64,000 bases of DNA from Brevibacterium linens ATCC 9172 (GCF_900169165.1 NZ_FXYY01000007.1:101065-165064); one strand, 5' to 3'; positions 1-9,233 are shown, numbered from the stretch's first letter. Notes: a model not told the origin generated them from the sequence alone. Program-made: numbers and translations.

Positions 1-930
1 GACCATCACGAGGATCCAGATCACGGCCACGAGCACTGCGGCGATGGCGAGGAAGTTCAGCAGCGAGGGGCTGGCGATGATCGTGGCGATCGCGCGCACG
101 GGTCCCTTGACCAGCAGGTAGACCAGCCCGACGAGCAGAGTGAGGACGAAGAGCCCGAACACGATGAGTCCGGCGGGCCGGAAGCGTGTGCGCAGCAGTC
201 CGACTCCGGGCAGGAGGGTGCTCAGTGACGTCCAGCCGACGAGGCTGGGAAACGTCTCACCGAGGCGGGAAGAATGGCGGCGAGCCCGTCCGGGTCCGTG
301 ACTGCGGGATTCGGCTGCGTGGCGCTCGCGGGCATCGCGGCGCGTCGTCGGAGCGGAGTCGGTGACGTCGCCCGGGTGGTCGAATTCCCGGGGATCCCCC
401 GCCGAGGCGGCCGATTCGTCCTGTGCGAATGTGCGCGGGGCATCGCGGACCGAACCATGCTGTGAGCCGGTGGTCGGATCGTCCTGGGTGTTCGAGCTTG
501 CTGCTGCGGCCACCCCGGCCGCTGACGCTCCGCTGGCAGCGGCCGCGCGCAGCATGCGGGCTTCGCGTCGCGTACGCGGAGCGACCGGGCGTGGCGGCGG
601 GGCATGCGGTGACCGGGACGAGGCACCCTGACCACGAGTGCTGTCGCCGAGCCGATTGTCCGCCGGATCGCCGGATGAGCGGGAGCCCGAGCGGAACGAA
701 TAGTCGGATCGTGGATCGGTCGACCGGTCGGAGTTCTGGTTCGAGCGCTGAGGCTGCGACGCCCGAGAATTCTGCTGCGGCGAATTCGACTGCGGCGTCG
801 AGTCGCTCTCACTGGCGGCGGAGTCGCCGCGGAACCTGGGGCGAGAGGAGGCGCGGAGCCGACGACCTGATGTCTGGGAATCGGGGTCGTTCCCCTGCGG
901 TCCGCGCTTGTCAGGGGGAAACTCTGGCAA
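1..930 (-). CDS. LCP (LytR-CpsA-Psr) family protein, N-terminal part only
   Basis: The reverse strand is open for 310 codons from a TTG at 928-930 to the window edge. The TTG follows a GAGGAG Shine-Dalgarno by 8 nt, which decides the start; a shorter Arg/Pro-rich ORF in another frame of this strand is a shadow. The first ~200 residues are hydrophilic (Ser, Gln, Asn, Arg, Pro rich). They are followed by WTSLSTLLPGVGLLRTR and at least two membrane segments (LIVFGLFVLTLLVGLVYLL and LLNFLAIAAVLVAVIWIL). This layout of cytoplasmic tail, then Gly/Leu-rich membrane hairpins, is typical of actinobacterial LCP ligases, which attach polymers to peptidoglycan. The catalytic LCP domain lies outside the window, so the call is an inference from the N-terminus. 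Confidence 0.6.
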   Translation of the reverse strand, partial: MPEFPPDKRGPQGNDPDSQTSGRRLRASSRPRFRGDSAASESDSTPQSNSPQQNSRASQPQRSNQNSDRSTDPRSDYSFRSGSRSSGDPADNRLGDSTRGQGASSRSPHAPPPRPVAPRTRREARMLRAAAASGASAAGVAAAASSNTQDDPTTGSQHGSVRDAPRTFAQDESAASAGDPREFDHPGDVTDSAPTTRRDARERHAAESRSHGPGRARRHSSRLGETFPSLVGWTSLSTLLPGVGLLRTRFRPAGLIVFGLFVLTLLVGLVYLLVKGPVRAIATIIASPSLLNFLAIAAVLVAVIWILVMV

Positions 931-1209
931 GTTGTCTACTCCTCAAAAACTGTCTTCTCGTGCACTACGGCCCGCTCGCCGTTCTCGTTTCCGGCGCAGG
1001 GCACACCGCGGCCATCGGTATTCCGACCGGTGTCGCTGCGAGGATCCGAGACCAGACCGCAAAGCACATCACGCCGATTTTACGCCTGGACATTGATGAA
1101 TGCTGGAATTCCGGTGTGGGGGAGCGGTGCAAAGGGGGCGTTCGGCCCGGATTCGTGCCCGTCACGGCTGGACACGACTATGACGAAGCCCACTCTCGGA
1201 AGCCGCGCT

Positions 1210-1239
1210 TTGCCCTGGATGGCTCCTTTCCCTTAGGCT
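1210..1239 (+). promoter_or_regulatory. possible promoter of tRNA-Ser
   Basis: TTGCCC (1210-1215), an 18-nt spacer and TAGGCT (1234-1239) lie about 65 nt upstream of the tRNA. Judged only by similarity to consensus. Confidence 0.3.
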
Positions 1240-1305
1240 GTATCCCGTAGTGCTGGAGGGTCTGCAGCCGGGCATTTCGCCGGAGCGGATCGCCGCATTG
1301 CAGAT

Positions 1306-1394
1306 GGAGTCGTGGCTGAGCGGCCGAAAGCGTCACCCTGCTAAGGTGAAGTCCTCCAATAGGGGGACCGTGGGTTCAAATCCCACCGGCTCCG
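1306..1394 (+). tRNA. tRNA-Ser (anticodon GCU)
   Basis: The sequence folds into a full cloverleaf with a serine-type long variable arm. The acceptor pairs GGAGTCG with CGGCTCC. The anticodon stem TCACC/GGTGA holds loop CTGCTAA, giving anticodon GCU (reads AGC/AGU). The T arm is GTGGG-TTCAAAT-CCCAC. The 3' CCA is not encoded: discriminator G is followed by CAG. Confidence 0.95.
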
Positions 1395-1403
1395 CAGAAC
1401 GGG

Positions 1404-1447
1404 AAACCCCCGCGTACCGCTGGAACAAGCGGATCGCGGGGGTTTTC
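1404..1447 (+). terminator. rho-independent terminator of tRNA-Ser
   Basis: AAACCCCCGCG pairs with CGCGGGGGTTTT over a ~20-nt loop, with a short T run on the 3' side. Confidence 0.75.
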
Positions 1448-1679
1448 TGATCCCGCCATTTCCACTCATGAGCGGCTTCAAAATGCATGTGTGGTGATCT
1501 GGATCAGGGCGCATAAATTTTGAAGCCGCGAGTGCCGAGAACTGTGTTCGTCTCGACTTATGTTCGATGTAGTGAAAGTTCACCTGTTCGGGGTACGGTG
1601 ATCGGCGTCCGCCCCGCGCCACCGGAGCTCACCAGCAGAGATGCTGCTCCGGCGACTACTGAGGAGAACTCCCATCGCT

Positions 1680-2300
1680 ATGCCCCTGATCCGCAGGGCA
1701 GCTCTGTCCGCTGCCGCCGCCGCTCTGGCGCTGACCCTGACCGCCTGCACATCCGGAGACGATGCAGAGGACCCGAACCCCGAGGGCACTGAGACCCAAG
1801 GAGCCGGCCAGGAGTCCGGCGAGGCCGCAGGATCGACCGAAGACACCGGATCCGCCGAGGCGGCCGGCCTCGATCCGAATGATCTTCCCGATCCCGTCGC
1901 CTCCCAGGAGATCCCCGCGACTGTCGAGGGCGATGACACGGCCACGATGACTGTCGCGCTGTTCCCGCTGAAGCGTCAGGGCGAAACTGTCGTGGCGCAG
2001 TTCGCGTTCACCGTGAACTCGGACAAGGCAGACGAGGATGATGACGGCGACGATCTCTATGGCTACCTCGGCGATGCAAGTTGGACTCCGTTCCTCGTCG
2101 ACTCGCAGAATCTGCGCAAGCACCATGTGCTCAAGTACACCGTCGATCGAGCGCAGACCGGGTATCAGAGTACGACGTTCAAACCCGGCCAGACCCACTA
2201 CGCATTCGCTGTCTTCGCGGCCCCGCCGCCGGATGTGAACGAGGTCGAGGTCTCCGTCGTCGACGGAATGAACCTCGTCACCGGAGTGACGATCTCGTGA
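1680..2300 (+). CDS. secreted lipoprotein of unknown function
   Basis: A 206-aa protein. The N-terminus has two arginines, an Ala/Leu core and the lipobox LTAC, so it should be processed by signal peptidase II and lipid-anchored at the outer face of the membrane. The mature part starts with an acidic Gly/Glu/Ser/Thr linker to about residue 70. A folded part follows, with TVEGDDTATMTVALFPLKRQ and later Val-rich strands, likely an Ig-like beta fold. The start is the ATG at 1680, 13 nt after GAGGAG; an in-frame ATG at 1641 would bury the signal peptide. It overlaps the OmpA-domain gene by 4 nt, so the pair is translationally coupled. Function not recognised. Confidence 0.75.
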   Translation: MPLIRRAALSAAAAALALTLTACTSGDDAEDPNPEGTETQGAGQESGEAAGSTEDTGSAEAAGLDPNDLPDPVASQEIPATVEGDDTATMTVALFPLKRQGETVVAQFAFTVNSDKADEDDDGDDLYGYLGDASWTPFLVDSQNLRKHHVLKYTVDRAQTGYQSTTFKPGQTHYAFAVFAAPPPDVNEVEVSVVDGMNLVTGVTIS

Positions 2301-2899
2301 GGTCCGCAGTCTCCGGTCCTGCAGCGGTGATCCTTGCTGCCGGCATTGTCATCGCCGGCCCACCCGCATTCGCGTTCGCAGACTCCGTGACTCCGCAGGA
2401 CATCGCCGACCGAGATGCCCCGACGCCGGATGACTTCACCGATCCCGACCAGTCGCAGATCGACGAGAGCATCGTCGAACTCGAACCGGGGATCCATGAC
2501 CTGGAGAAGGGAATCGAAGACGTCGAAACGACGAAGGCCAGCGGCGGCGACACCGTGGTCACGCTCGACACAGACATCCTCTTCGACTTCGACTCGTCCG
2601 AACTGAGCGACGCCGCGATGAAGAAGATCAAAGACCTCGTCACGGACCTGCCGACCGACTCCGAGATCACTGTCGGCGGGCATACGGACTCCAATGGCGA
2701 CGACGACTACAACAAGAAGCTCTCCGAAGACCGCGCGAAGGCCGTCGCCGAGGTGCTCACCTCCGAGAACTCGGACCTCGACGTGACTGCGAAGGGATTC
2801 GGCGAGTCCGACCCCGTTGCGTCGAATGAGAAGGGCGGCAAGGACGACCCCGAAGGTCGGGCGAAGAACCGCCGCGTCGAAATCCGCTACGAAGACTGA
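2297..2899 (+). CDS. secreted OmpA-like domain protein
   Basis: A 200-aa protein starting at a GTG that shares 4 nt with the lipoprotein stop (GTGA). An N-terminal signal peptide ending near AFAFADS predicts export. Residues ~95-200 form an OmpA C-terminal (OmpA/MotB) domain: VVTLDTDILFDFDSSELSD, then VGGHTDSNGDDDYNKKLSEDRA, and the closing NRRVEIRYED. This domain binds peptidoglycan non-covalently. Coupling to the lipoprotein suggests a two-part envelope complex, with the lipoprotein membrane-anchored and this partner wall-bound. The complex is an inference; the OmpA domain is clear. Confidence 0.85.
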   Translation: MRSAVSGPAAVILAAGIVIAGPPAFAFADSVTPQDIADRDAPTPDDFTDPDQSQIDESIVELEPGIHDLEKGIEDVETTKASGGDTVVTLDTDILFDFDSSELSDAAMKKIKDLVTDLPTDSEITVGGHTDSNGDDDYNKKLSEDRAKAVAEVLTSENSDLDVTAKGFGESDPVASNEKGGKDDPEGRAKNRRVEIRYED

Positions 2900-3125
2900 G
2901 CCCGTCCCCAGCCCGACGATCCGTTCCCTGCTGGCTCCACCGTCGGTGACACCCGGGAGCGGCGGCACGAGCGCTGCTGTACCCGCAGATGAGAACTGAG
3001 AACCCGCAGACGAGAACGGAGGAACGGTCAAGGAACTGCAGGGCCGATGACTGATCGAACGGTAGTCTGCTGGGTAAGGGCCGTGGTCGACGCCGACACG
3101 ATCGGCCGCAGAGGAGGAGCGCACA

Positions 3126-4130
3126 ATGACGAACGAACCCGACCGAATCTCTTTCGATGACCTTGTCTCTGCCATCCAAGCGAAGCTCGTGGCCGCCGGC
3201 GCTTCGCCTTCGGTGGCCGAAGTGCTCGCGACCAACTGCGCCACCTGCGAACGCGACGGCACTCTCAGCCACGGAGTCTTCCGCGTCGCCGGCTACCTCG
3301 ATTCGCTGACCCGCGGCTGGGCGGACGGGGCCGCGGAGCCGAACATCGACGTCGTCGGTCCCTCCTATATCCGCATCGACGGACGCAACGGCTTCGCCCA
3401 ACCCGCACTCGCCGAGGCGCGCCCGACGATCGACGAGGCGCTTGCCGAGTCCGGCGTCGCCGTCATCGCCCTGCGCAGCACTCACCACTTCAGTGCTCTG
3501 TGGCCCGACCTCGAGTCCTTTGCCCGCGAGGGTCGGGTGGCGATGGGCATGATCGCCAGCGGCAAGCTCGCCGTCGTTCCCGAAGGGGCCACGCGCCCGG
3601 TCTTCAGCACCAACCCGTTCGGCTTCGCCACTCCCGTGGCTGGTGCGGACCCGATCGTATTCGACTTCTCCACGTCGTCGATGTCCCACGGGGACCTGCA
3701 GCTGCTGCGGGCCGAGGGCCGAGACGTTCCGGTCGGGACCGGGGTCGACTCGACCGGCGCGGACGCCACGGATCCCAACGCCATCCTCGACGGCGGCGGA
3801 ATCCGGCCCATCGGCGGGCATAAGGGCGCGCTGCTGTCGTTCATGATCGAGACGCTGGCGGCCGGGCTGACCGGCGGTGCCTTCACCTACGAGATCGACG
3901 CCGAAGCCCCCGAAGGCGCCCACACCTTCCGCACCGGTCAGCTCTTCATCGTCATCGACCCCGAGCGCGGCGGCAACGACGCCTACCTGGGCCGAGTCCG
4001 CGAATTCGTCGAAATGCTCCGCGACGCGGGTATGGACCGTCAGCCCGGCGATCGTCGTTATGCCAATCGCGCCGAGGCGGCCGTCCGAGGTATCCCCGTC
4101 ACGGATACGATCCGCTCCCTCTTCGAATGA
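3126..4130 (+). CDS. Ldh family oxidoreductase (malate/lactate dehydrogenase-like)
   Basis: A 334-aa protein, the usual length for the LdhA/YlbC/delta1-piperideine-2-carboxylate reductase family, cytosolic and NAD(P)-dependent. Family landmarks are CERDGTLSHGVFRVAGYL near the N-terminus, the RSTHHFSALWPD segment holding the catalytic histidine, STNPFGFATP, and GHKGALLSFMIETLAAGLTG. The ATG is preceded by GAGGAGG at good spacing. Substrates in this family include malate, lactate, ureidoglycolate and piperideine-2-carboxylate, and sequence alone does not separate them. It is convergent with a PucR regulator gene next to an amino-acid-type catabolic pair, so a role in amine or ureide use is plausible. 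Confidence 0.85.
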   Translation: MTNEPDRISFDDLVSAIQAKLVAAGASPSVAEVLATNCATCERDGTLSHGVFRVAGYLDSLTRGWADGAAEPNIDVVGPSYIRIDGRNGFAQPALAEARPTIDEALAESGVAVIALRSTHHFSALWPDLESFAREGRVAMGMIASGKLAVVPEGATRPVFSTNPFGFATPVAGADPIVFDFSTSSMSHGDLQLLRAEGRDVPVGTGVDSTGADATDPNAILDGGGIRPIGGHKGALLSFMIETLAAGLTGGAFTYEIDAEAPEGAHTFRTGQLFIVIDPERGGNDAYLGRVREFVEMLRDAGMDRQPGDRRYANRAEAAVRGIPVTDTIRSLFE

Positions 4131-4136
4131 CTCACT

Positions 4137-4200
4137 GACCGGGCCACCGGAGCCATCGCGGGCTCACCGACCGGGCCGCCGGAGCCACCGCGGGCTCACC
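4137..4200. repeat. imperfect 32-bp tandem duplication
   Basis: Two adjacent 32-bp copies (4137-4168 and 4169-4200) differ at two positions. They fill the space between the converging Ldh and PucR genes. Confidence 0.85.
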
Positions 4201-4211
4201 GGCACCGCCCC

Positions 4212-5987
4212 TCAGCCGTGCATCCGCCACCACAGCAGCGCCACATGCAGTGCCGTGCGCGACTCCGCATCATCGAGCGAGACGCCGAGGCGGTTCTGCA
4301 GCTTCGTCATTCGTGTGTAGAGCGCGGGTCGGGACAGATATCCGGCCCGCGCCATCGCCGAGATGTTCCCGCCGTGGGCGAGGTGGAGCTCGAGGAAATC
4401 GAGCAGACTCTCATCGGCAGGGGAACGACGGTTCGCTTCACTGCCACTTGCTGACGCGCTCGGGGTGCGGCCGGCGGCATCGCCGAGCAGGGGGCCGAGC
4501 TCGCCCTCGGCGAAGGCCCGCATTCGAGAGTCATCGGCGAAGAGGGAGAGCAAGCCGCGGAGTCGGACGTCGGAGGAGCGGTAGAACGAGCGCTCGCGCA
4601 CGTCGAGAGTCGATGCCACCTCGGCGACCTGAGACGCCGAGTCGAGACCGGCGACCGCACCGCACAGTGATGCGCTGCCGCGCCCGACGCCGACTACCCA
4701 GCTGGCCGCATACTCCTCGACCTCGTTCAGAAGACCGGCGAGGAGCTGCTCGGCATCCGAGCCGCCAGACGTCTCCGGTCGACCAGACGTCTCCGATCGG
4801 CCCGACGTCTCTGTTCCGCCCGGCCGGCGCGAACGGCGTCCGCCCGATCCGGCTCTGGTGCCGGCCGCAGCGAGGACGAACCCGAAGACTCCCGACTGCA
4901 GGCTCGTCACCAGGCAGGCCGAGCCCACACGGGCCGCGGCGGCGACGACCTCCTGGGTCAGCCCGCGCTCCTGCAGCTGAACGCGCGTCGGATCGGTGTC
5001 GGAATCCCGATCGAGGCGGACGACGACGGGAAGGAACTCCGCGCCCGGCGCCGGAGAGAACCCCAGCGACCGAGCGCGCTCGAGGGCCGCACGGTCGTCG
5101 AGACCGTCGGAATCCGAGATCTCCCTGATCAGACCGCTCTGCGCCTGCAGCAGCAGATCCTGTTCGTCCCGATCGGCCATGCGGGTCAGCGTCAGCGCCT
5201 CTCCGGCCCGTTCGATGATCTGGTCGAGGGCCGCCGTCGACTCGGCCGGCCGGGGCACGACGAGCCGCCCCCACCGGCGTGCCCGCATCCCGACCGGCGT
5301 CTGCCGCCAATCCGCCGCGGCCTCCACCCCGGGCTCGGTGCTCGTCCCGGTGACGAGGCCCGCCCACTTCTGCGTCAGCGTCGCCGACCCTCGCCCCGCA
5401 TGGGCGAGCACCCGGTGGGCGACGTCCTCGAGGATCACCGGAGTCCCCAGCAGCTCGGCCGTGCGTTCGACGATCGTCTGCGCTCCGGCCCGATACAGAC
5501 TCAGCTGCGTGTACGTCTCGTGGATCTCCCGGGCATGTTCGAGCTGGGAGATCTGCTGCGCGAGGAGACGTCGATGGGCGAACTCCGTGATCTTGACGAA
5601 CTTGACCCGGTGCGGGAGCACCACGACGGGCAGCTCTCTCGCCGAGGAGGCGTCCCGCACGATCGTGCCCGCCACCTCGTCGAAGGCCGAGTCCTCGTCG
5701 ACGAGTTCGATGATCGTGCCCGCCGCTGCCGCCCGCTCGAGCTGGTCGAGGAACTCGGTCATCGCCTCGGGGCGGTGGCGAAAGGCCGTGGCCGTGGTGA
5801 GTACGAGCTCCCCACCTTCGAGGAACCGTTCGACATATTCGGAATCGGCGATGTGGACCCAGCGGATCGCCCGATCGAGACGTGCGTCGCCGGCGATCAC
5901 CTGCGGGCCGGCGACGCTGATCTCCTCGAACTCGAGCAGACCGGCGATGCTCAGAGACGGCCCATCCGAATCCATCGCAGTATCCAT
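4212..5987 (-). CDS. PucR family transcriptional regulator
   Basis: A 591-aa protein with the PucR plan. An N-terminal PucR sensor domain (RWVHIADSEYVERFLEGGELVLTT region) is followed by a GAF-like middle (~150-370) and a C-terminal PucR helix-turn-helix (LLDFLELHLAHGGNISAMARA, then SRPALYTRMTKLQNRLG). A linker near residue 395 carries three 18-bp repeats encoding ETSGR-like units. I prefer the ATG at 5987: TACACT (rc of 5994-5999) sits 6 nt upstream as a good -10, with no Shine-Dalgarno, so the message is probably leaderless. GTG at 5993 is the alternative. It is divergent from mmsA and probably its regulator. Known PucR proteins respond to purines, amino acids or amines; the ligand here is unknown. 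Confidence 0.9.
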   Translation of the reverse strand: MDTAMDSDGPSLSIAGLLEFEEISVAGPQVIAGDARLDRAIRWVHIADSEYVERFLEGGELVLTTATAFRHRPEAMTEFLDQLERAAAAGTIIELVDEDSAFDEVAGTIVRDASSARELPVVVLPHRVKFVKITEFAHRRLLAQQISQLEHAREIHETYTQLSLYRAGAQTIVERTAELLGTPVILEDVAHRVLAHAGRGSATLTQKWAGLVTGTSTEPGVEAAADWRQTPVGMRARRWGRLVVPRPAESTAALDQIIERAGEALTLTRMADRDEQDLLLQAQSGLIREISDSDGLDDRAALERARSLGFSPAPGAEFLPVVVRLDRDSDTDPTRVQLQERGLTQEVVAAAARVGSACLVTSLQSGVFGFVLAAAGTRAGSGGRRSRRPGGTETSGRSETSGRPETSGGSDAEQLLAGLLNEVEEYAASWVVGVGRGSASLCGAVAGLDSASQVAEVASTLDVRERSFYRSSDVRLRGLLSLFADDSRMRAFAEGELGPLLGDAAGRTPSASASGSEANRRSPADESLLDFLELHLAHGGNISAMARAGYLSRPALYTRMTKLQNRLGVSLDDAESRTALHVALLWWRMHG

Positions 5988-6020
5988 TGACACAGTGTAA
6001 AGCCTGAGCAGAATATTCTG
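5988..6020. promoter_or_regulatory. divergent mmsA/pucR promoter region with palindromic operator
   Basis: On the + strand, a perfect TTGACA (5988-5993) is followed after 18 nt by GAATAT, the likely mmsA promoter. The perfect 12-bp palindrome CAGAATATTCTG (6009-6020) overlaps that -10. On the - strand TACACT (5994-5999) could start the pucR message at its ATG. A second small palindrome, ACACAGTGT (5990-5998), sits over the pucR start. Operator role is inferred. Confidence 0.5.
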
Positions 6021-6100
6021 ACACTCTGACGCTGTTGGGATCGGCGGTGCCGACCGAGGATGGACTCAACCGACGTACCGACGACGCAGAAGGACACCAC

Positions 6101-7585
6101 ATGGCAACGCTGACCCATTGGATCAACGGACAGACCGTCACCGCGGACACGGACACCCGCCTCGGCGACATCACGAACCCTGCCACCGGAATCGTCAGTG
6201 GCCAGGTGGCACTGGGCTCGAAGGCGACCGTGGAATCGGCGATCGCCGCGGCCTCGGCCGCCTTCCCCGCCTGGCGCGACACATCCCTGGCCAAGCGGAC
6301 CGCTGTCCTCTTCAACTTCCGCGAGCTGCTCAATGCGCGCAAGCAGGAGCTGGCCGAGATCATCACCGCCGAACACGGCAAGGTCGTCTCCGACGCCCTC
6401 GGCGAGGTCGCCCGCGGTCAGGAGGTCGTCGAATTCGCCTGCGGCATCGCCGGCCACCTGCGCGGCGGTCACACGGAGAACGCCTCGACGAACATCGACG
6501 TCCACTCCCTGCGCCAGCCGATCGGCGTCTCCGCGATCATCTCGCCCTTCAACTTCCCGGCCATGGTCCCGATGTGGTTCTTCCCCGTCGCGATCGCGAC
6601 CGGCAACACCGTCGTGCTCAAGCCCTCCGAGAAGGACCCGACAGCGGCGAACTGGCTGGCCGAACTGTGGAAGGAAGCCGGTCTGCCCGACGGCGTGTTC
6701 AACGTCGTCCACGGCGACAAGGAAGCCGTCGACACGATCCTTGAAAGCCCCGACGTCGCCTCGGTGTCCTTCGTCGGATCGACCCCGATCGCGAAGTACG
6801 TCTACGAGAACGGCACGGCCGCCGGCAAACGCGTCCAGGCGCTCGGCGGAGCGAAGAACCACATGCTCGTCCTGCCCGATGCAGACCTCGACCTCGCCGC
6901 CGACGCCGCCGTCAACGCGGGCTACGGAGCGGCCGGTGAGCGCTGCATGGCGATCTCCGTGGTCGTCGCCGTCGACTCCATCGCCGACGAACTCGTGGCG
7001 AAGATCGCCGAGCGCACCACGACCCTGCGCGTGGGCGACGGGGCGACCGAGCCGGACATGGGACCGCTCGTCACCGCGGCCCACCGCGATAAGGTCGCCG
7101 GCTACATCGATGCCGGCGCGGAGGCGGGGGCAACGGTCGTCCTCGACGGTCGGGAGAACGCCCCGGCCGAGGGGTTCTTCCTCAACCCGACTCTGTTCGA
7201 CGACGTCACCCCGGACATGTCGATCTATCGCGATGAGATCTTCGGCCCCGTACTCTGCGTCGTCCGCGTCCCCGGCTACGACGAGGGCCTCGACCTCATC
7301 AACGCCAACCCGTACGGCAACGGCACCGCGATCTTCACCAACGACGGGGGAGCGGCCCGCCGATACGAGAACGAAGTCGAGGTCGGCATGGTCGGCATCA
7401 ACGTCCCGATCCCCGTGCCCGTGGGCTACTACTCCTTCGGCGGGTGGAAGAACTCGCTGTTCGGCGACACCCACGCCTACGGCGACGAAGGCGTCCACTT
7501 CTTCACCCGCGGAAAAGTCGTGACCTCACGCTGGCTCGACCCCAGCCACGGCGGACTCAACCTCGGGTTCCCGACCAACGACTGA
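6101..7585 (+). CDS. mmsA: CoA-acylating methylmalonate-semialdehyde dehydrogenase
   Basis: A 494-aa aldehyde dehydrogenase with MmsA-type features: SPFNFPAMVPMWFFPVAIA near residue 145, KPSEKDP, FVGSTPIAKYVYE, and catalytic cysteine in GERCMAIS (~residue 285). It turns malonate or methylmalonate semialdehyde into acetyl- or propionyl-CoA with NAD+ and CoA in the cytosol. The ATG follows AGAAGGA by 8 nt; an earlier in-frame start near 6035 lacks a ribosome site. The next gene is a class III aminotransferase whose product would feed this enzyme. The pair therefore fits beta-alanine, 3-aminoisobutyrate or valine breakdown, under control of the divergent PucR protein. Confidence 0.93.
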   Translation: MATLTHWINGQTVTADTDTRLGDITNPATGIVSGQVALGSKATVESAIAAASAAFPAWRDTSLAKRTAVLFNFRELLNARKQELAEIITAEHGKVVSDALGEVARGQEVVEFACGIAGHLRGGHTENASTNIDVHSLRQPIGVSAIISPFNFPAMVPMWFFPVAIATGNTVVLKPSEKDPTAANWLAELWKEAGLPDGVFNVVHGDKEAVDTILESPDVASVSFVGSTPIAKYVYENGTAAGKRVQALGGAKNHMLVLPDADLDLAADAAVNAGYGAAGERCMAISVVVAVDSIADELVAKIAERTTTLRVGDGATEPDMGPLVTAAHRDKVAGYIDAGAEAGATVVLDGRENAPAEGFFLNPTLFDDVTPDMSIYRDEIFGPVLCVVRVPGYDEGLDLINANPYGNGTAIFTNDGGAARRYENEVEVGMVGINVPIPVPVGYYSFGGWKNSLFGDTHAYGDEGVHFFTRGKVVTSRWLDPSHGGLNLGFPTND

Positions 7586-7600
7586 ACAGACCACCATGGA

Positions 7601-7626
7601 CGTCCGCCCCGATCACGGGGCGGGCG
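7601..7626 (+). other. intercistronic hairpin between mmsA and the aminotransferase
   Basis: CGTCCGCCCCG pairs with CGGGGCGGGCG across a 4-nt loop, with no T run. It may protect or attenuate the downstream message. Confidence 0.5.
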
Positions 7627-7664
7627 TTCACGCAACGATGCACCGTCTCGGCGAAGGAGCAGCC

Positions 7665-9095
7665 ATGACCACCACCGCGGATTCCCCGCTCACCGAATCG
7701 CACCGCGACGCTGATCGCACCGGCGCCGACAGGATCGGCCCTGACCGTATCGAGACCGGGCGACGTGCCCACGGACTCGACCGTGCGCACGTCTTCCACT
7801 CCTGGCAGGCACAGGGACCGTTCGACCCGATGACGGTCATCGACGCTGCAGGCTCCTATGTCTGGGACGGTGAGGGCCGAAAGCTCCTCGACATGTCATC
7901 GCAGCTGGTCAACACCAATATCGGCCATCAGCACCCGGCCGTCGTCGCCGCCATCCAGGAGCAGGCGGGCTGGCTGTGCACGATCGCGCCGCAGCACGTC
8001 AACGATGCCCGCTCCGAGGCGGCTCGGCTCATCGCCGAACGCACCCCGGGCGATCTCGACCACGTGTTCTTCACGAACGGGGGAGCCGACGCCAACGAGC
8101 ACGCGATCCGGATGGCCCGGCTGCACACGGGGCGGTCGAAGGTGCTTTCGGCCTACCGCAGCTACCACGGCGGCACGCAGCTGGCCGTCAATGTCACCGG
8201 GGATCCTCGCCGGTTCGCCAACGACTACTCCGCTGAGGGCATCGTTCACTTCATGCCCGCCTACCCGTATCGGTCGTACTTCAACTCGACGTCCGAGGTC
8301 GAGGAGACGCAGCGGGCGCTGGCCCACCTCGAAGACATGATCACCCTCGAAGGGCCCGGCAACATCGCCGCACTCATCCTCGAGACCGTGCCGGGCACCG
8401 CGGGAATCTACGCCCCGCCGGCCGGCTACCTCGCCGGGGTGCGCGAGCTGACGGCGAAGTACGGGATCGTCTTCATCGCCGATGAAGTGATGGCCGGCTT
8501 CGGTCGCACCGGTCGCTGGTTCGCCCTCGACCACTGGGACGTCACCCCGGACCTCATCACCTTCGCCAAAGGTGTGAACTCCGGGTACGTTCCGCTCGGC
8601 GGGGTCGCCATCTCGGACGCGATCTTCGAGACCTTCCGCGACCGTGCCTACCCGGGCGGACTGACCTATTCGGGACATCCGCTCGCCTGTGCGGCTGCTG
8701 TTGCGACGATCACCGCCATGGAGGACGAAGGCATGATCGCCAACGCGGACCGCCTCGGCGAGGACATCATCGGCCCAAGTCTGCGGGAGATGGCGCAGCG
8801 CCACCCTGCGGTCGGGGATGTGCGGGGGATGGGCTGCTTCTGGGCGGTCGAGCTCGTGAAGGACCGGACGACGAAGGAGCCGCTGGCAGCCTACGGCGGC
8901 AGCTCGCCGGAGATGAACGAGGTCATCGCAGCGCTCAAGGCCGAAGGCGTGCTGCCGTTCGCGAACTTCAACCGGATCCATGTCGTGCCGCCGCTCAACA
9001 CCCCGGATGAGGATGTCAGGTTCGGCCTCGCCGCCCTGGATCGGGCACTCGACGTCGCGGATCGGTACGTCACGGAGCAGATTCGCCACGCGTGA
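7665..9095 (+). CDS. class III aminotransferase (beta-alanine/omega-amino acid type)
   Basis: A 476-aa PLP enzyme of fold type I, class III. Seen: MSSQLVNTNIGHQHPAVVAA, YRSYHGGTQLAVN, FIADEVMAGFGRTGRW (PLP-binding Asp), and the Schiff-base lysine in FAKGVNSGYVPLGG. The start is the ATG at 7665 after GAAGGAG; an upstream in-frame ATG has no good ribosome site. It most likely moves the amino group from beta-alanine or 3-aminoisobutyrate to pyruvate or 2-oxoglutarate, giving the semialdehyde used by MmsA 80 bp upstream. GABA or taurine as substrate cannot be excluded. Confidence 0.88.
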   Translation: MTTTADSPLTESHRDADRTGADRIGPDRIETGRRAHGLDRAHVFHSWQAQGPFDPMTVIDAAGSYVWDGEGRKLLDMSSQLVNTNIGHQHPAVVAAIQEQAGWLCTIAPQHVNDARSEAARLIAERTPGDLDHVFFTNGGADANEHAIRMARLHTGRSKVLSAYRSYHGGTQLAVNVTGDPRRFANDYSAEGIVHFMPAYPYRSYFNSTSEVEETQRALAHLEDMITLEGPGNIAALILETVPGTAGIYAPPAGYLAGVRELTAKYGIVFIADEVMAGFGRTGRWFALDHWDVTPDLITFAKGVNSGYVPLGGVAISDAIFETFRDRAYPGGLTYSGHPLACAAAVATITAMEDEGMIANADRLGEDIIGPSLREMAQRHPAVGDVRGMGCFWAVELVKDRTTKEPLAAYGGSSPEMNEVIAALKAEGVLPFANFNRIHVVPPLNTPDEDVRFGLAALDRALDVADRYVTEQIRHA

Positions 9096-9233
9096 CCGAA
9101 GCGTCGCCTCGGCGGTGTCCTGCCGCGGTTTCCGCAGAAGTGTCGGCCACGGTTTCCGCGGGTGGGTCGGCCACGCTCTCTGCGGATGACAGCGGGAAGC
9201 GGGGAGCCGCCTCGGCGAGAGAATGGCTGTGTT

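Noticed and set aside
222..812. Arg/Pro-rich reverse-strand ORF of 196 codons
   Set aside because: Shadow of the LCP gene, which is open in another frame of the same strand with a ribosome site and membrane helices.
1250..1450. Forward ORF of 66 codons
   Set aside because: It runs through tRNA-Ser and its terminator.
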